A stretch of 64,000 nt of DNA from an uncultured Bacilli bacterium (lineage in GTDB: Bacteria > Bacillota_I > Bacilli_A > RF39 > UBA660), in contig CAKPIT010000003.1 of NCBI GenBank assembly GCA_934162445.1, forward strand, positions 1-64,000, given 5' to 3'. Positions 25,317 through 34,618 of the stretch are shown in pieces. Position numbers and translations under genes: made by a program. The notes beneath the pieces were generated by a model, which saw only the letters and a program-made list of their open reading frames with translations, did not search any database and was not told where the DNA came from. The stretch's first letter is position 1, and every line of letters starts with the position of its first letter.

Positions 25317-27155
25317 ATGAAAAAAACTAAAAGAGTATTATCATATTTAATTACTATTCTTTTGACCTTTTCATTTATTTACATCATGCCAAATGCAGAA
25401 GAATACATTATTTTAAGTACTAATAAATGGTTTAAAAATAAACCAACGACTGCTAATGACTATGTTGATCCAAAAGATCCTGCCCTTGATAAAGGTAAAA
25501 AAGTAATCGTTTTAGATAAAAACATTCCTAAAGGTTATGGTTGTAGTAATAATTGGTACAAAGTAAAATATGAAGATAAAACTGGATATATTTGTTCAAC
25601 TGGACTATCTATTGTTGAAACTGCTGATGTTAATCTTGATGAATCTTTTGAACAAGAAATGTTAAATAAAGGTTTTCCTGCTAGTTATTTACCATATTTA
25701 AAAGCCCTACATTTAAAACATCCTAATTGGACTTTTACTGCCGATTTAACTAATCTTGATTTTAACGAGGCTGTCAGTAATGAAAATATCGCTGATATTA
25801 ACTTAGTAAATGGTAGCGATGAATCCTTACGAAGTAAAGAATACCCATACTACCAAAATGGAACTTATATTGAACAAGAAAAAGGTGGTTGGTATGTTGC
25901 TAATCGTTCTACTGTTTCATACTATATGGATCCTCGTAACTTTTTAACTGAAGATGCTATCTTTATGTTTGAAAGCGTTAGATACAATAAAAATATTCAC
26001 ACCTCATCTGCTTTGAAAAATATTATTAAAAATAGTTTTCTAGATACTGATGAGTATTATAGCTTACTTCTTAAAGCTGCTAATAACTATAATATTAATC
26101 CATTATATCTTGCTAGTAAAATTAAACAAGAAAAAGGAACCGTTGATAGTATTGGTACAACAGGTGGCAATTTTAAATATGAAATTGATAATAATTGTTT
26201 AAGTAAAATCGGTTCCGCTACCACATGGACTAAACAAAATTCCTGCGGTAATAATCAAACTTATAGCGGTATTTATAACTACTATAACATTGGAGCCTAC
26301 AGCAGTTATAAATCTCCTGCCATAAGAGGCCTAATTTGGGCTAACGGCGGTATTGATAGTAGTGTTACTAGTTATTTAAGACCATGGAAAAGTAAAGAGA
26401 GTGGTCTTTTAGGAGGCGCCTCTTATATTGCTAGTAAATTTATAAACAATAATCAACATACAATTTACTATCAAAAATTTAATGTCTCTCCTTTAAACAG
26501 TCATAAATATGTTAATCAGTATATGGCTAATGTTAAAGGTCATTATGGGGAAGCTTTAAAAGTTTATAACAGTTATAAAAATACTAATCTTTTAAATAGT
26601 ACCTACGAATTCTTAATTCCTGTTTATAATAACATGCCAAATGAGACAGATCAAAGTAAAGATGATAATAATAACAATAACGATAATAAACCTAGTGAAG
26701 ATCTTCCAACTAATACTGTTAACATTGATGAAGGAATCATTGCTAGTGGTATTAAATTGAATGATACAATCCTTTATGGTTTTAACTATAAAGATACCAT
26801 AACTGACGTTAATAATCGTCTAAATAGTATCAGTGCTACTTTAAAAGTTACATCTTATATTGATAAAAATGGCAAAGCTGCGCAAGGTAGTCTTGGTACT
26901 GGTGATAAACTAACCATTACTAATGGCAAAAGTAGCAAAACCTATACCGTTATCATCTATGGTGATTCTAATGGTGATGGCAAAATAGATGTTGTAGATC
27001 TATCAAGATGTAAAAAATATTTATTAGGTAACAACAACTTATCAGCTACTGAACAAAAAGCAATTGATATCAATAAAGATGGTAAGATTGATGTCGTTGA
27101 CTTATTAGGCATCAAAAAACAACTTTTAGGTGCAAAAAATATAGAACAGAGGTGA
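25317..27155 (+). CDS. Secreted glucosaminidase (LytB/GH73-like) with SH3-like and dockerin domains
   Basis: Cell-wall hydrolase expected to cut the N-acetylglucosaminyl bond in peptidoglycan. A signal or anchor peptide covers about residues 1-28. An SH3-like segment follows (about 50-105, NWYKVKYEDKTGYIC), then a glucosaminidase domain (about 125-430) with RNFLTEDAIFMFE and NPLYLASKIKQEKG near the expected catalytic Glu, and INPLY/YNIGAY features. An Asn-rich linker follows, then a cadherin-like or Ig-like strand region (about 475-540). The C-terminus has two dockerin-type calcium loops, GDSNGDGKIDVVDLSRCKKYLL and DINKDGKIDVVDLLGIKKQLL-type repeats at about 545-605. The next gene encodes a cohesin-like protein, so the enzyme may be docked to the surface. 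Confidence 0.85.
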   Translation: MKKTKRVLSYLITILLTFSFIYIMPNAEEYIILSTNKWFKNKPTTANDYVDPKDPALDKGKKVIVLDKNIPKGYGCSNNWYKVKYEDKTGYICSTGLSIVETADVNLDESFEQEMLNKGFPASYLPYLKALHLKHPNWTFTADLTNLDFNEAVSNENIADINLVNGSDESLRSKEYPYYQNGTYIEQEKGGWYVANRSTVSYYMDPRNFLTEDAIFMFESVRYNKNIHTSSALKNIIKNSFLDTDEYYSLLLKAANNYNINPLYLASKIKQEKGTVDSIGTTGGNFKYEIDNNCLSKIGSATTWTKQNSCGNNQTYSGIYNYYNIGAYSSYKSPAIRGLIWANGGIDSSVTSYLRPWKSKESGLLGGASYIASKFINNNQHTIYYQKFNVSPLNSHKYVNQYMANVKGHYGEALKVYNSYKNTNLLNSTYEFLIPVYNNMPNETDQSKDDNNNNNDNKPSEDLPTNTVNIDEGIIASGIKLNDTILYGFNYKDTITDVNNRLNSISATLKVTSYIDKNGKAAQGSLGTGDKLTITNGKSSKTYTVIIYGDSNGDGKIDVVDLSRCKKYLLGNNNLSATEQKAIDINKDGKIDVVDLLGIKKQLLGAKNIEQR

Positions 27156-27160
27156 TTACC

Positions 27161-28468
27161 ATGAAAAAACAACTAACCTTCCTTTTTCTTCTTCTTTTCT
27201 TTCTAATACCCCTAAATACCAAAGCTGCTAGTATTTCCGTTAAACCAGCTACAACTGAAGTAACAATTGGTGGCAATTTAACTGTTAAAGTTACCATTAA
27301 TGAACCCCAAGGTTTAGGAGCATGGGAATTTAGTCTAAACTATGATAGTGATAAATTAACCCTTTTAAGTGGTAAAGCTCATGTCGTTGATAACGTTGAC
27401 TATGCTGGAGAAAAGAGTAGAACCTATGCTTATACCTTTAGAGCTAAAAGTAAAGGTGATGCTAAAATCAATATCATCAACAGTCAAATTGCCGATTGGA
27501 ATGACAACTCCACTTATCCAATCACAAGTACAACCGTTAAAATAGTTGATAAAGAAACCATCACCAAAAATTATAGTACCAACAACTATCTAAAATCATT
27601 AGAAATAGAAGGCTATGAGGTAAACTTTAATAAAGATACAACTACCTATACTTTAGAAGTAGAAAATGATGTTAAAACCTTAAATATCAAAGCCACTACT
27701 GAAGATAATAAAGCTCGCCTAACAGGAGTAGGGGAAATAGAAGTTCATGAAGGAAGTAATATTCATGAAGTAAAAGTAACAAGTGAATCTGGAGCCGTTA
27801 AAACTTATACGATTAATATCACCGTTAAAGAAAAAAATCCCATCACGGTTAAAATAAATAAAGAAGACTATACTGTTGTAAGAGATAAAGAAGAATTAAA
27901 AGACTATCTTAAATCATATTACAAAGAAACTACTATAAAAATAAATGATGAAGAAGTAACCGTCTATAAAATTACCCCGTTACATATTACGTTAGTACCC
28001 CTAAAAGATAAGACTGGCAAAGTCGTTTTTTACCAATATAAAAATAAAAAATATCAAAAATATGAAGAAATTGCTACCTCAAATTTAGCAATTCATCTTC
28101 TAAAACCAAAAAAAGTTCCTAAATATTATCAAAAATGTCACATAACCATTAATAAAACAACCTATGAAGCTTACAAACTAAAAAAAGCCACTCACGTTTT
28201 AATATATGGTGAAAATGTCGAAACAGCTACTAAAGGTTTTTATGTATATGATACTAAAGAAAAAACGTTACAACGCTATTATCAAACAGTAATAAATCTT
28301 TATAATCAAAAGTTAAAAATGAATTCATACTTAATATTAGGACTTATCTCTTTACTAATTATTATTCTAATTACCTTCTTAATAGCTTTACATTCTAAAA
28401 GAAGAGTGTATAATAAAAAAGAGGTAAAAAAAAGATTGAAACAAGAAAAAGAAGAATTTTTAAAGTAG
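27161..28468 (+). CDS. Membrane-anchored cohesin-like protein
   Basis: Signal peptide at residues 1-21, then a cohesin-like beta-sandwich (about 22-135) with VTIGGNLTVKVTINEPQGLGAWEFSLNYD and the strand pattern LTLLSG ... AKINIINSQIADW. A cadherin-like/Ig strand domain (about 145-220, LKSLEIEGYEVNFNKDTTTYTLEV) follows, then an uncharacterised region and a single C-terminal membrane helix (about 390-412) with a basic cytoplasmic tail. Cohesins bind dockerins, and the preceding gene encodes a dockerin-bearing enzyme, so this is a likely anchor for it. The ATG at 27161 has GAGGTGAT upstream; GTG 27152 lies in that ribosome binding site. Confidence 0.8.
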   Translation: MKKQLTFLFLLLFFLIPLNTKAASISVKPATTEVTIGGNLTVKVTINEPQGLGAWEFSLNYDSDKLTLLSGKAHVVDNVDYAGEKSRTYAYTFRAKSKGDAKINIINSQIADWNDNSTYPITSTTVKIVDKETITKNYSTNNYLKSLEIEGYEVNFNKDTTTYTLEVENDVKTLNIKATTEDNKARLTGVGEIEVHEGSNIHEVKVTSESGAVKTYTINITVKEKNPITVKINKEDYTVVRDKEELKDYLKSYYKETTIKINDEEVTVYKITPLHITLVPLKDKTGKVVFYQYKNKKYQKYEEIATSNLAIHLLKPKKVPKYYQKCHITINKTTYEAYKLKKATHVLIYGENVETATKGFYVYDTKEKTLQRYYQTVINLYNQKLKMNSYLILGLISLLIIILITFLIALHSKRRVYNKKEVKKRLKQEKEEFLK

Positions 28469-28477
28469 GAGTGTTTT

Positions 28478-29107
28478 ATGGAAGTAACAAAAAAGAAAAG
28501 TAAGCATGTAGGATTAATCCTTCTAATTGTTTTTATTGTCATTGTTATTGGCATTATTACTTACGTAGTTATTAATTATACAAATGATCAAGCAGAAATT
28601 AAAAAGCGAATGAATCTTGTTAAAGAAAATTATCAAACCTTTAAAGAAGAAGCTACTAATTTTAATAATAATAGAGATACTATTTATAATGAAGTAATGA
28701 AAGATATGTATTATCAAACTCTTAAAGATAATGATGAAAGATATAAAGAACTATATAATAATTATCAACAAAGTCTCACTAAAATAGATGAAATTTATAA
28801 CAAGACTAAAGATAACTGTATTAATGCTTTATATCCTGATGTAACCATTAACAATAAATGTGAAGCCTTAGTAATTGGCTATGAAAAAATTGTTAATACC
28901 TATGTCAGTGATGTTAATTTATATAATATTAATATTGAAAAATACAATAAATGGCTTGAAGAAACATCATCAATTGATGTCAAACTAGAAAAAATTAAGA
29001 CCAATCGTAAATACATTGATATTAATGGTGATCGTAAATATGAAGGTAAAAAAGAAGTAAAAGAAGGTACTAAAGGAGAAGATGATGGTAAAGTTCCAAG
29101 CGAATAA
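28478..29107 (+). CDS. Membrane-anchored coiled-coil protein, 209 residues
   Basis: I do not recognise the family. A basic N-terminus and one membrane helix (about 11-33) are followed by a long charged, helical extracellular region with coiled-coil character (about 35-165). There are two Cys (in DNCINALYP and NNKCEAL) that could form a disulphide. The tail contains DINGDRKYEGKKE, which resembles a single calcium-binding loop (DxNxDxxxE), and ends Lys/Glu/Gly rich. Same operon as the glucosaminidase and cohesin-like genes; it overlaps the next gene by about 23 bases. Confidence 0.65.
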   Translation: MEVTKKKSKHVGLILLIVFIVIVIGIITYVVINYTNDQAEIKKRMNLVKENYQTFKEEATNFNNNRDTIYNEVMKDMYYQTLKDNDERYKELYNNYQQSLTKIDEIYNKTKDNCINALYPDVTINNKCEALVIGYEKIVNTYVSDVNLYNINIEKYNKWLEETSSIDVKLEKIKTNRKYIDINGDRKYEGKKEVKEGTKGEDDGKVPSE

Positions 29108-30185
29108 TAAAAATTTAGATAAAACCATCGTTATGCCTAGTATTCTTAGTGAAATAAAAAAGGAAAAACGAAAAGAAAATAAACTATTCTTAAAAATAAT
29201 TATTGCTCTTTTCATAATTGGAACAGCATCAGGACTATTCCTTTTTTATGGACCAATAAGTACTTTTAGATCCTTTTGGATAACATCAGCTATGACATCT
29301 ATGACACATCAATATTTAGCAACATGGTTTTATAATGATAAAACGATTAATGAAGTCTTATCAAATAATCACATTATTGAAGTAAAAGAGGATACTAATC
29401 CCGATTTAATTGATTTTAAAGATTATAATCAAAATCAAACTATTTATAAAAATGAATATGAAAAAGAAATATTAATTAAAGATCCTGATAATGATCTTTA
29501 TAAAGTAATAAATATTAAAGGAAAATCATATCAAGGTTATCTAGTAGCTATTTATGATCCATCTAGAGTATCAATAGCAACTACTGCCTATCTTGGTAAA
29601 AGAGGGGAAGCAATTACTACTGTTGCTAAACGTGAAAAAGCTATTATTGCTATGAATGCCGGTGGCTTTTATGATCCTGATTGGAATAGTAATGGAGCCC
29701 TTCCGCATGGTGTTGTTATCAGTAATGGTAAAGTTGTTAGTGAATATGAAAGTGCTAGAATGAGTGGTGGCTTTGTTGGTTTTACCAAAGAAAATAAATT
29801 AGTATTAGGTAAAATGAGTAAACAAGAAGCCCTAAATATGGGGATTAGAGATGCCGTTGAATTTGGGCCATTCCTTATTGTTAATGGTAAAAGCAGTTTT
29901 GTTAAAGGTAATGGTGGCTGGGGTATCGCTCCAAGAACCGCTATTGGACAACGCTCTGATGGCATTGTTTTATTCTTAGTAATCAATGGTAGAATCACAT
30001 CAAGTATTGGTGCTGATATGGGAGATTTAACCGAAATAATGGAAAACTATGGTGCTATTAATGCTGCTAATATGGATGGTGGTAGTTCAACTGCTTTAGT
30101 AATCAACAATAAAATCATTAATCATCCTGTCGCTGGTGGTAAAAATGGCTTAAGAGATATCCCTACATTTTGGGTTGTAAAATAA
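29085..30185 (+). CDS. Membrane-anchored NAGPA (phosphodiester glycosidase) domain protein
   Basis: The C-terminal half (about residues 140-366) is a NAGPA-type domain: MNAGGFYD, PHGVVISNGKV, APRTAIGQ and MDGGSSTALV are its standard blocks. Such domains cleave sugar-phosphodiester bonds. In bacteria they are found in exopolysaccharide and spore-associated proteins; the substrate here is unknown. A cytoplasmic N-terminus is followed by one membrane helix (about 35-58). The start is ATG 29085 (AGGAGA 6 bases upstream), or ATG 29082. It overlaps the previous coding region, so it belongs to the same surface operon. Confidence 0.82.
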   Translation: MVKFQANNKNLDKTIVMPSILSEIKKEKRKENKLFLKIIIALFIIGTASGLFLFYGPISTFRSFWITSAMTSMTHQYLATWFYNDKTINEVLSNNHIIEVKEDTNPDLIDFKDYNQNQTIYKNEYEKEILIKDPDNDLYKVINIKGKSYQGYLVAIYDPSRVSIATTAYLGKRGEAITTVAKREKAIIAMNAGGFYDPDWNSNGALPHGVVISNGKVVSEYESARMSGGFVGFTKENKLVLGKMSKQEALNMGIRDAVEFGPFLIVNGKSSFVKGNGGWGIAPRTAIGQRSDGIVLFLVINGRITSSIGADMGDLTEIMENYGAINAANMDGGSSTALVINNKIINHPVAGGKNGLRDIPTFWVVK

Positions 30186-30189
30186 GAAG

Positions 30190-30211
30190 TGTGTTTAAAA
30201 ACACATTTTTT
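30190..30211 (+). terminator. Terminator of the surface operon
   Basis: TGTGTT / AACACA hairpin followed by six T, just after the NAGPA stop. It also argues against any FtsK start upstream of it. Confidence 0.8.
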
Positions 30212-30289
30212 ATATGTCAAATTGATGGAAAATCTTTAAAAAAAGTCCTAGTTCATGATATACTTAAAGAAAGTGAAGGTAGTGATAAT

Positions 30290-32527
30290 ATGGCAAAACG
30301 TAAAACAAAAAAAGAAACAGCTAAAAATAAAGAGCATCTTGTAGAATTATATGGGATTTTTTTAATCTTAATTGGTATTCTAGGAATAGGTAGATATGGT
30401 CCTGTTGGTAGCATGATTGCCTCTTTTAGTATCTTTTTAGTAGGAGTTTTTTATAATGTCTTTTTAGTCCTTTTAATTATTCTTGGGGGTTATTTAGTAA
30501 TAAATAGAAACTATCCTAATTTATTTACCACTAAAATGTTAGGTTTATATCTATTACTAATTGGTCTTTTAGTTTTAATGCATGAAAACTATTTACTCCA
30601 AAACAGTAATAATCCTATCAAAGTTTTTACTGAGACGATTGATGGTCTTGTTACTTCATTTTCCACCCTTTTAAAAGGTGCTCATCCAAACGCTATTGGT
30701 GGGGGCATAATAGGGTGTACCTTTGGTGTTTTATTTATGAGTTTGTTCTCCTTTAAAGGGATGCAAATTATCGCATGGACACTAATTATTTTAGGTAGTT
30801 GTCTTTTCACCGGCTTCTCCATCGTTGACTTTATCAAAAAGAGTGCTTTGAAAGCAAAAGAAAAAATGCCTAAAAAAGAAAAAGTTGCCCACGAAAGTAA
30901 AGATGACAAAAAACTTGTTATCACCGGTAACGAAGAACCAGCTATCGGCGAAGTCAAAGATCAAGATAAACGCATCGTCATCTCAAGCCTTGATGAACTT
31001 ACTAAAACCAAAGTAGAAGAAGACAAAAAAGAACCAGTTAATCCACCATCAAAAGAAGTAAGACATAATTACGTCTTACCACCAATGACTCTTCTTGATC
31101 AACCTAAGAAGAATAAAAAAGGTGTTAATCAAAGTCAAATTGAAAAAAATATTGAAATTCTCGAACAAGTATTAAAAGACTTTAATATCGTTGGTAAAGT
31201 AGTAGAAGTTCATATTGGGCCAACTGTTACGCAGTATGAATTAGAGCTTCATTCTGGAACTAAAGTTAGTAAACTTTTAAGTATTAACCGTGAAATAGCT
31301 CTAGCCCTTGCCACCAAAGACGTTAGAATTGAAGCCCCAATTCCCGGTAAAAATACTGTGGGAGTTGAAATTGCTAATAGCGAAACTAGTCCTGTTTCCT
31401 TTAGAGAAATTCTTGAAAAAATTCCAAAAAGTCTTGATGGTAGTAAATTATTATGTCCACTTGGTAAAAACATTATGGGTAATGTTATTTGGTGTGAAAT
31501 TAATAAAACCCCGCACTTACTAGTAGCAGGATCTACTGGTAGTGGTAAATCAGTATGTATCAATGGCATCATCTGTTCTATTTTAATGCGAGCTAAACCT
31601 GATGAAGTAAAATTAGTCATGGTCGATCCTAAGAAAGTAGAACTATCAGGTTATAATGGCGTTCCTCATTTAATGCGTCCTGTTGTCACCGATCCTAAAG
31701 AAGCAAGCGTTGCCCTTGGCAAAATCGTTAGTGAAATGGAACGGCGTTATGATGAGTTTAGTGAAACTAAAACCAAAAATATTGCAACTTATAACGATTA
31801 TGTTGAGAAAAAAAATAAAACGCTACCTAAAGATGAACAAATTAAAAAAATGCCTTTTATCGTTGTTATCATCGATGAGTTAGCAGACTTAATGTTAGTC
31901 GCCAGTAAAGATGTAGAAGCTTCAATCATGCGAATAACCCAAATGGCAAGAGCCGCTGGTATTCACTTGATTATTGCTACCCAAAGACCATCAACCGATG
32001 TTATCACTGGTGTCGTTAAAGCTAATATTCCATCCCGAATCAGTTTCGCTGTTTCTAGTAGTATTGATTCTAGAACTATTCTAGATTCCACTGGGGCTGA
32101 AAAGCTGTTAGGTAAAGGTGATATGCTATTCTTACCAATGGGAGAATCATCTCCAGAACGAATCCAAGGAGCCTTTATTTCTGATGATGAAATCAAAAGA
32201 ATAATTGATTATACTGTTGACCAACAAAAAGCCGAATATGATCAAAGCTTTATGAATCTATCTGGTGATGGCAATAAATCTGCCTCTCAAAAAGAAGATA
32301 TGGCTCAACAAGAAGAGTATGATGATCCCCTTTATAACGAAATTGTTGAATTTGTTATTGAAACTGGTAAAGCTTCTGCTTCACTTTTACAACGTCGTTT
32401 TAAACTTGGATACAATAGAGCCGCAAGAATTGTTGACCTTTTAGAAGAACGGGGAATTGTTGGTCCTCCTAATGGCTCTAAACCACGGGAAGTATTAATT
32501 AAATTAAATGATGAAGACAATCAATAG
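30290..32527 (+). CDS. ftsK: FtsK/SpoIIIE DNA translocase
   Basis: Septum-associated, ATP-driven DNA pump for chromosome segregation at division or into the forespore. Four membrane helices lie in the first 180 residues, then a charged linker and the motor. Walker A is GSTGSGKS, Walker B IVVIIDELADL, and the motif RITQMARAAGIHLIIATQRPS is visible. A C-terminal gamma winged-helix domain (ASASLLQRRFKLGYNRAARIVD) reads the polarity sequences. At 745 residues it is typical of SpoIIIE. I start at ATG 30290 (GGTAGTGAT upstream); a longer frame from 30170 would cross a terminator. Confidence 0.95.
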   Translation: MAKRKTKKETAKNKEHLVELYGIFLILIGILGIGRYGPVGSMIASFSIFLVGVFYNVFLVLLIILGGYLVINRNYPNLFTTKMLGLYLLLIGLLVLMHENYLLQNSNNPIKVFTETIDGLVTSFSTLLKGAHPNAIGGGIIGCTFGVLFMSLFSFKGMQIIAWTLIILGSCLFTGFSIVDFIKKSALKAKEKMPKKEKVAHESKDDKKLVITGNEEPAIGEVKDQDKRIVISSLDELTKTKVEEDKKEPVNPPSKEVRHNYVLPPMTLLDQPKKNKKGVNQSQIEKNIEILEQVLKDFNIVGKVVEVHIGPTVTQYELELHSGTKVSKLLSINREIALALATKDVRIEAPIPGKNTVGVEIANSETSPVSFREILEKIPKSLDGSKLLCPLGKNIMGNVIWCEINKTPHLLVAGSTGSGKSVCINGIICSILMRAKPDEVKLVMVDPKKVELSGYNGVPHLMRPVVTDPKEASVALGKIVSEMERRYDEFSETKTKNIATYNDYVEKKNKTLPKDEQIKKMPFIVVIIDELADLMLVASKDVEASIMRITQMARAAGIHLIIATQRPSTDVITGVVKANIPSRISFAVSSSIDSRTILDSTGAEKLLGKGDMLFLPMGESSPERIQGAFISDDEIKRIIDYTVDQQKAEYDQSFMNLSGDGNKSASQKEDMAQQEEYDDPLYNEIVEFVIETGKASASLLQRRFKLGYNRAARIVDLLEERGIVGPPNGSKPREVLIKLNDEDNQ

Positions 32528-32541
32528 ATTGTTCTTTTTCT
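32517..32541 (+). terminator. Terminator after ftsK
   Basis: ACAATC / GATTGT hairpin with a 4-base loop and a T-rich tail, overlapping the stop codon. Confidence 0.75.
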
Positions 32542-32593
32542 TTTCAACTTCCTAATATTATGTTAAAATACTCTCTAGAAAGAACGTGATACT

Positions 32594-33439
32594 ATGAAAC
32601 TTTTAGGTATTATTTCTGATAAAAATTATCAAAATTACTTACCAACTCCCTTAAGTGGTTTAATCTTCCCTTTAAAAGACTATGCCGTTGACTATTTTAC
32701 TTATTATACCCTTGAAGAAATAAAAAAATATAAAAAAACAACCTCTAAAGAGTGTTATGTCATTCTTAATAAAATGATTTTTAATGATGAGATTTCCTCT
32801 CTTTTAACCATTTTAAAAGAATTAGAAATCCTCCATATCGATGGCTTGTTTTTCTACGACTTAGCTATCTTAAATCTCGTTAAGACCAATAATCTTAACC
32901 TTAATCTTATCTTTAATCAAACGCATATGGTAACTAATAGTGATACCATCAATACCTATTATAATCTAGGCGTCAAAGGAGCATATCTTAGTAATGAAAT
33001 AACCAAAAGTGATATTTTAAAAATTAGAAAAAAAACTAAAAGTACACTTTACATATTACTAGCCGGAAAACCCGTCGTTGCCTTTAGCAGGCGTCATTTA
33101 TTATCAAATTATTTAGAAGCTAATAAAGAGAAAAAAGAGCAAGAATTACTTATCAAAGAACCTAAAACTAATCAGGAGTATTTAGTAAAAGAAGATCAAT
33201 TTGGGACTACCTTCTTTTATAATAAATGGTTAAATCTAAGTAATATTTATGAAACACTATCGGTAAATAATCTTGACTACGGCATCTTAAAACAGGATGA
33301 TTTAAATACCAAAGATTATTTAACCCTTATTGCTAATTATGATCATTTTAATAAAGAAAAAATTGATTCCCTATTAGGTCATAACCGTGGTTTTTTATTC
33401 CGACCAACAATTTATAAAGTAAAAAAGGAGGCAAAATGA
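32594..33439 (+). CDS. U32 family protein, TrhP1 (YrrN)-like
   Basis: First of a pair of adjacent U32-family proteins. It is the shorter and more divergent one (281 residues) and lacks the Cys-rich signature of its partner. It keeps the PVVAFSRRHLLSNY stretch seen in YrrN-type proteins. In B. subtilis the pair YrrN/YrrO (TrhP1/TrhP2) is needed for 5-hydroxyuridine formation at tRNA position 34, so a similar role is likely. Its TGA stop overlaps the start of the next gene by 4 bases, and greA lies a little downstream, as in B. subtilis. Confidence 0.8.
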   Translation: MKLLGIISDKNYQNYLPTPLSGLIFPLKDYAVDYFTYYTLEEIKKYKKTTSKECYVILNKMIFNDEISSLLTILKELEILHIDGLFFYDLAILNLVKTNNLNLNLIFNQTHMVTNSDTINTYYNLGVKGAYLSNEITKSDILKIRKKTKSTLYILLAGKPVVAFSRRHLLSNYLEANKEKKEQELLIKEPKTNQEYLVKEDQFGTTFFYNKWLNLSNIYETLSVNNLDYGILKQDDLNTKDYLTLIANYDHFNKEKIDSLLGHNRGFLFRPTIYKVKKEAK

Positions 33440-34614
33440 AAAAAATAGAATTATTAGCGCCCTCAGGAGATTTAGAACGTTTAAAAGTAAACCTTCTTTA
33501 TGGTGCCGATGCTGTATATGTTGGGGGTGAAAAATTTGGTTTACGGGCTAATGCTACTAATTTCACTTTAGAAGAACTAAAAGAAGGGTGCACTTTTGCT
33601 CACCGTCTACATAAAAAAGTATACCTTACTTGCAATATAGTTTTCCATGAAACCGATAAAGAAAATTATCAAGAATATCTTGATCAAGTTGTTAAATGTG
33701 GTATTGATGCTTTCATTGTTAGTGACTTACAGCTAATAATATATCTTGCCAAAACTTATCCGGAAGTGGAAGTACATGTTTCAACTCAAGACTCAATTAC
33801 TAATAAAGAAAGTGCTAAATTCTACCAAAGTCTTGGTGCCTCACGAGTAGTTTTAGCAAGGGAATTATCCAAAGAAGAAATTAAAGAAATATCAAGTATT
33901 AACAATTTAGAAACAGAAGTATTTATTCATGGAGCCATGTGTACTTGCCTAAGTGGAAGGTGTGCCTTATCAAATTATGTTACTAACCGTGATGCTAATA
34001 GGGGAGGATGTGCCCAAGTTTGTCGGTTCACTTTTGATACTAAAAATAATCCTTTCACCATGGCCACCAAAGATTTAAATATGGCTTTATATATTAAAGA
34101 CTTAATAGATATTGGTGTTACCTCCTTAAAAGTTGAAGGAAGAATGCGTTCTCTTTATTACCTTGCCACCGTTATTAGTAGTTATCGTTTTATCATTGAT
34201 AGTATCTATAATAACACTTTAGATGTATCAAAATTAACCGAATATAAAAAACGTCTTGATAGTGTCGCTAATCGTCAAACTACTAGTCAATACTTTCTTC
34301 ATCAAGCCGACTTAAAAGATCAATATTACACCGGAAGACAAGAAATATCTAATCAAGAATATCTTGGTATTATCATAGGATATGATAACTCTACTAAAAG
34401 TCTAATCATTAAAGAAAGAAACTACTTCAAGAAAGGGGATCAAGTTGAGATATTTACTCCTACTAATGATATTTATAACTATCAAATAGAAACCATTCTT
34501 GATGAAGATAACAATCGCCTAGAAGTAGCAAGACATCCAGATCAAACCTTAAAATTACCGTTTCCAACCCCTCTTGCAAACTATTCAATGATTAGATTGA
34601 TTAAGAAAGGATAA
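33436..34614 (+). CDS. trhP2: U32 family tRNA hydroxylation protein, TrhP2 (YrrO)-like
   Basis: Full U32-family protein, 392 residues. It opens ELLAPSGDLERLKVNLLYGADAVYVGG. It has the U32 signature around TEVFIHGAMCTCLSGRC with the conserved Cys set (C-x-C, GRC, then GGCAQVC) expected to bind an iron-sulphur cluster. These proteins act in prephenate-dependent hydroxylation of uridine-34 of tRNA; some were earlier annotated as collagenase-like peptidases, a label I would not use. Coupled to the preceding gene, and followed 4 bases later by the dGTPase-like gene. Confidence 0.88.
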   Translation: MKKIELLAPSGDLERLKVNLLYGADAVYVGGEKFGLRANATNFTLEELKEGCTFAHRLHKKVYLTCNIVFHETDKENYQEYLDQVVKCGIDAFIVSDLQLIIYLAKTYPEVEVHVSTQDSITNKESAKFYQSLGASRVVLARELSKEEIKEISSINNLETEVFIHGAMCTCLSGRCALSNYVTNRDANRGGCAQVCRFTFDTKNNPFTMATKDLNMALYIKDLIDIGVTSLKVEGRMRSLYYLATVISSYRFIIDSIYNNTLDVSKLTEYKKRLDSVANRQTTSQYFLHQADLKDQYYTGRQEISNQEYLGIIIGYDNSTKSLIIKERNYFKKGDQVEIFTPTNDIYNYQIETILDEDNNRLEVARHPDQTLKLPFPTPLANYSMIRLIKKG

Positions 34615-34618
34615 ATTT

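Noticed and set aside
29669..29998. Minus-strand open frame of about 109 codons
   Set aside because: It lies wholly inside the well-supported NAGPA gene, has biased composition and no ribosome binding site.
30170..30289. Longer FtsK N-terminus starting at 30170
   Set aside because: It would overlap the preceding gene and cross a T-tailed terminator at 30190-30211; the family start and ribosome binding site are at 30290.
31249..31620. Minus-strand 123-codon frame
   Set aside because: Shadow of the FtsK motor domain; no start signal or homology.
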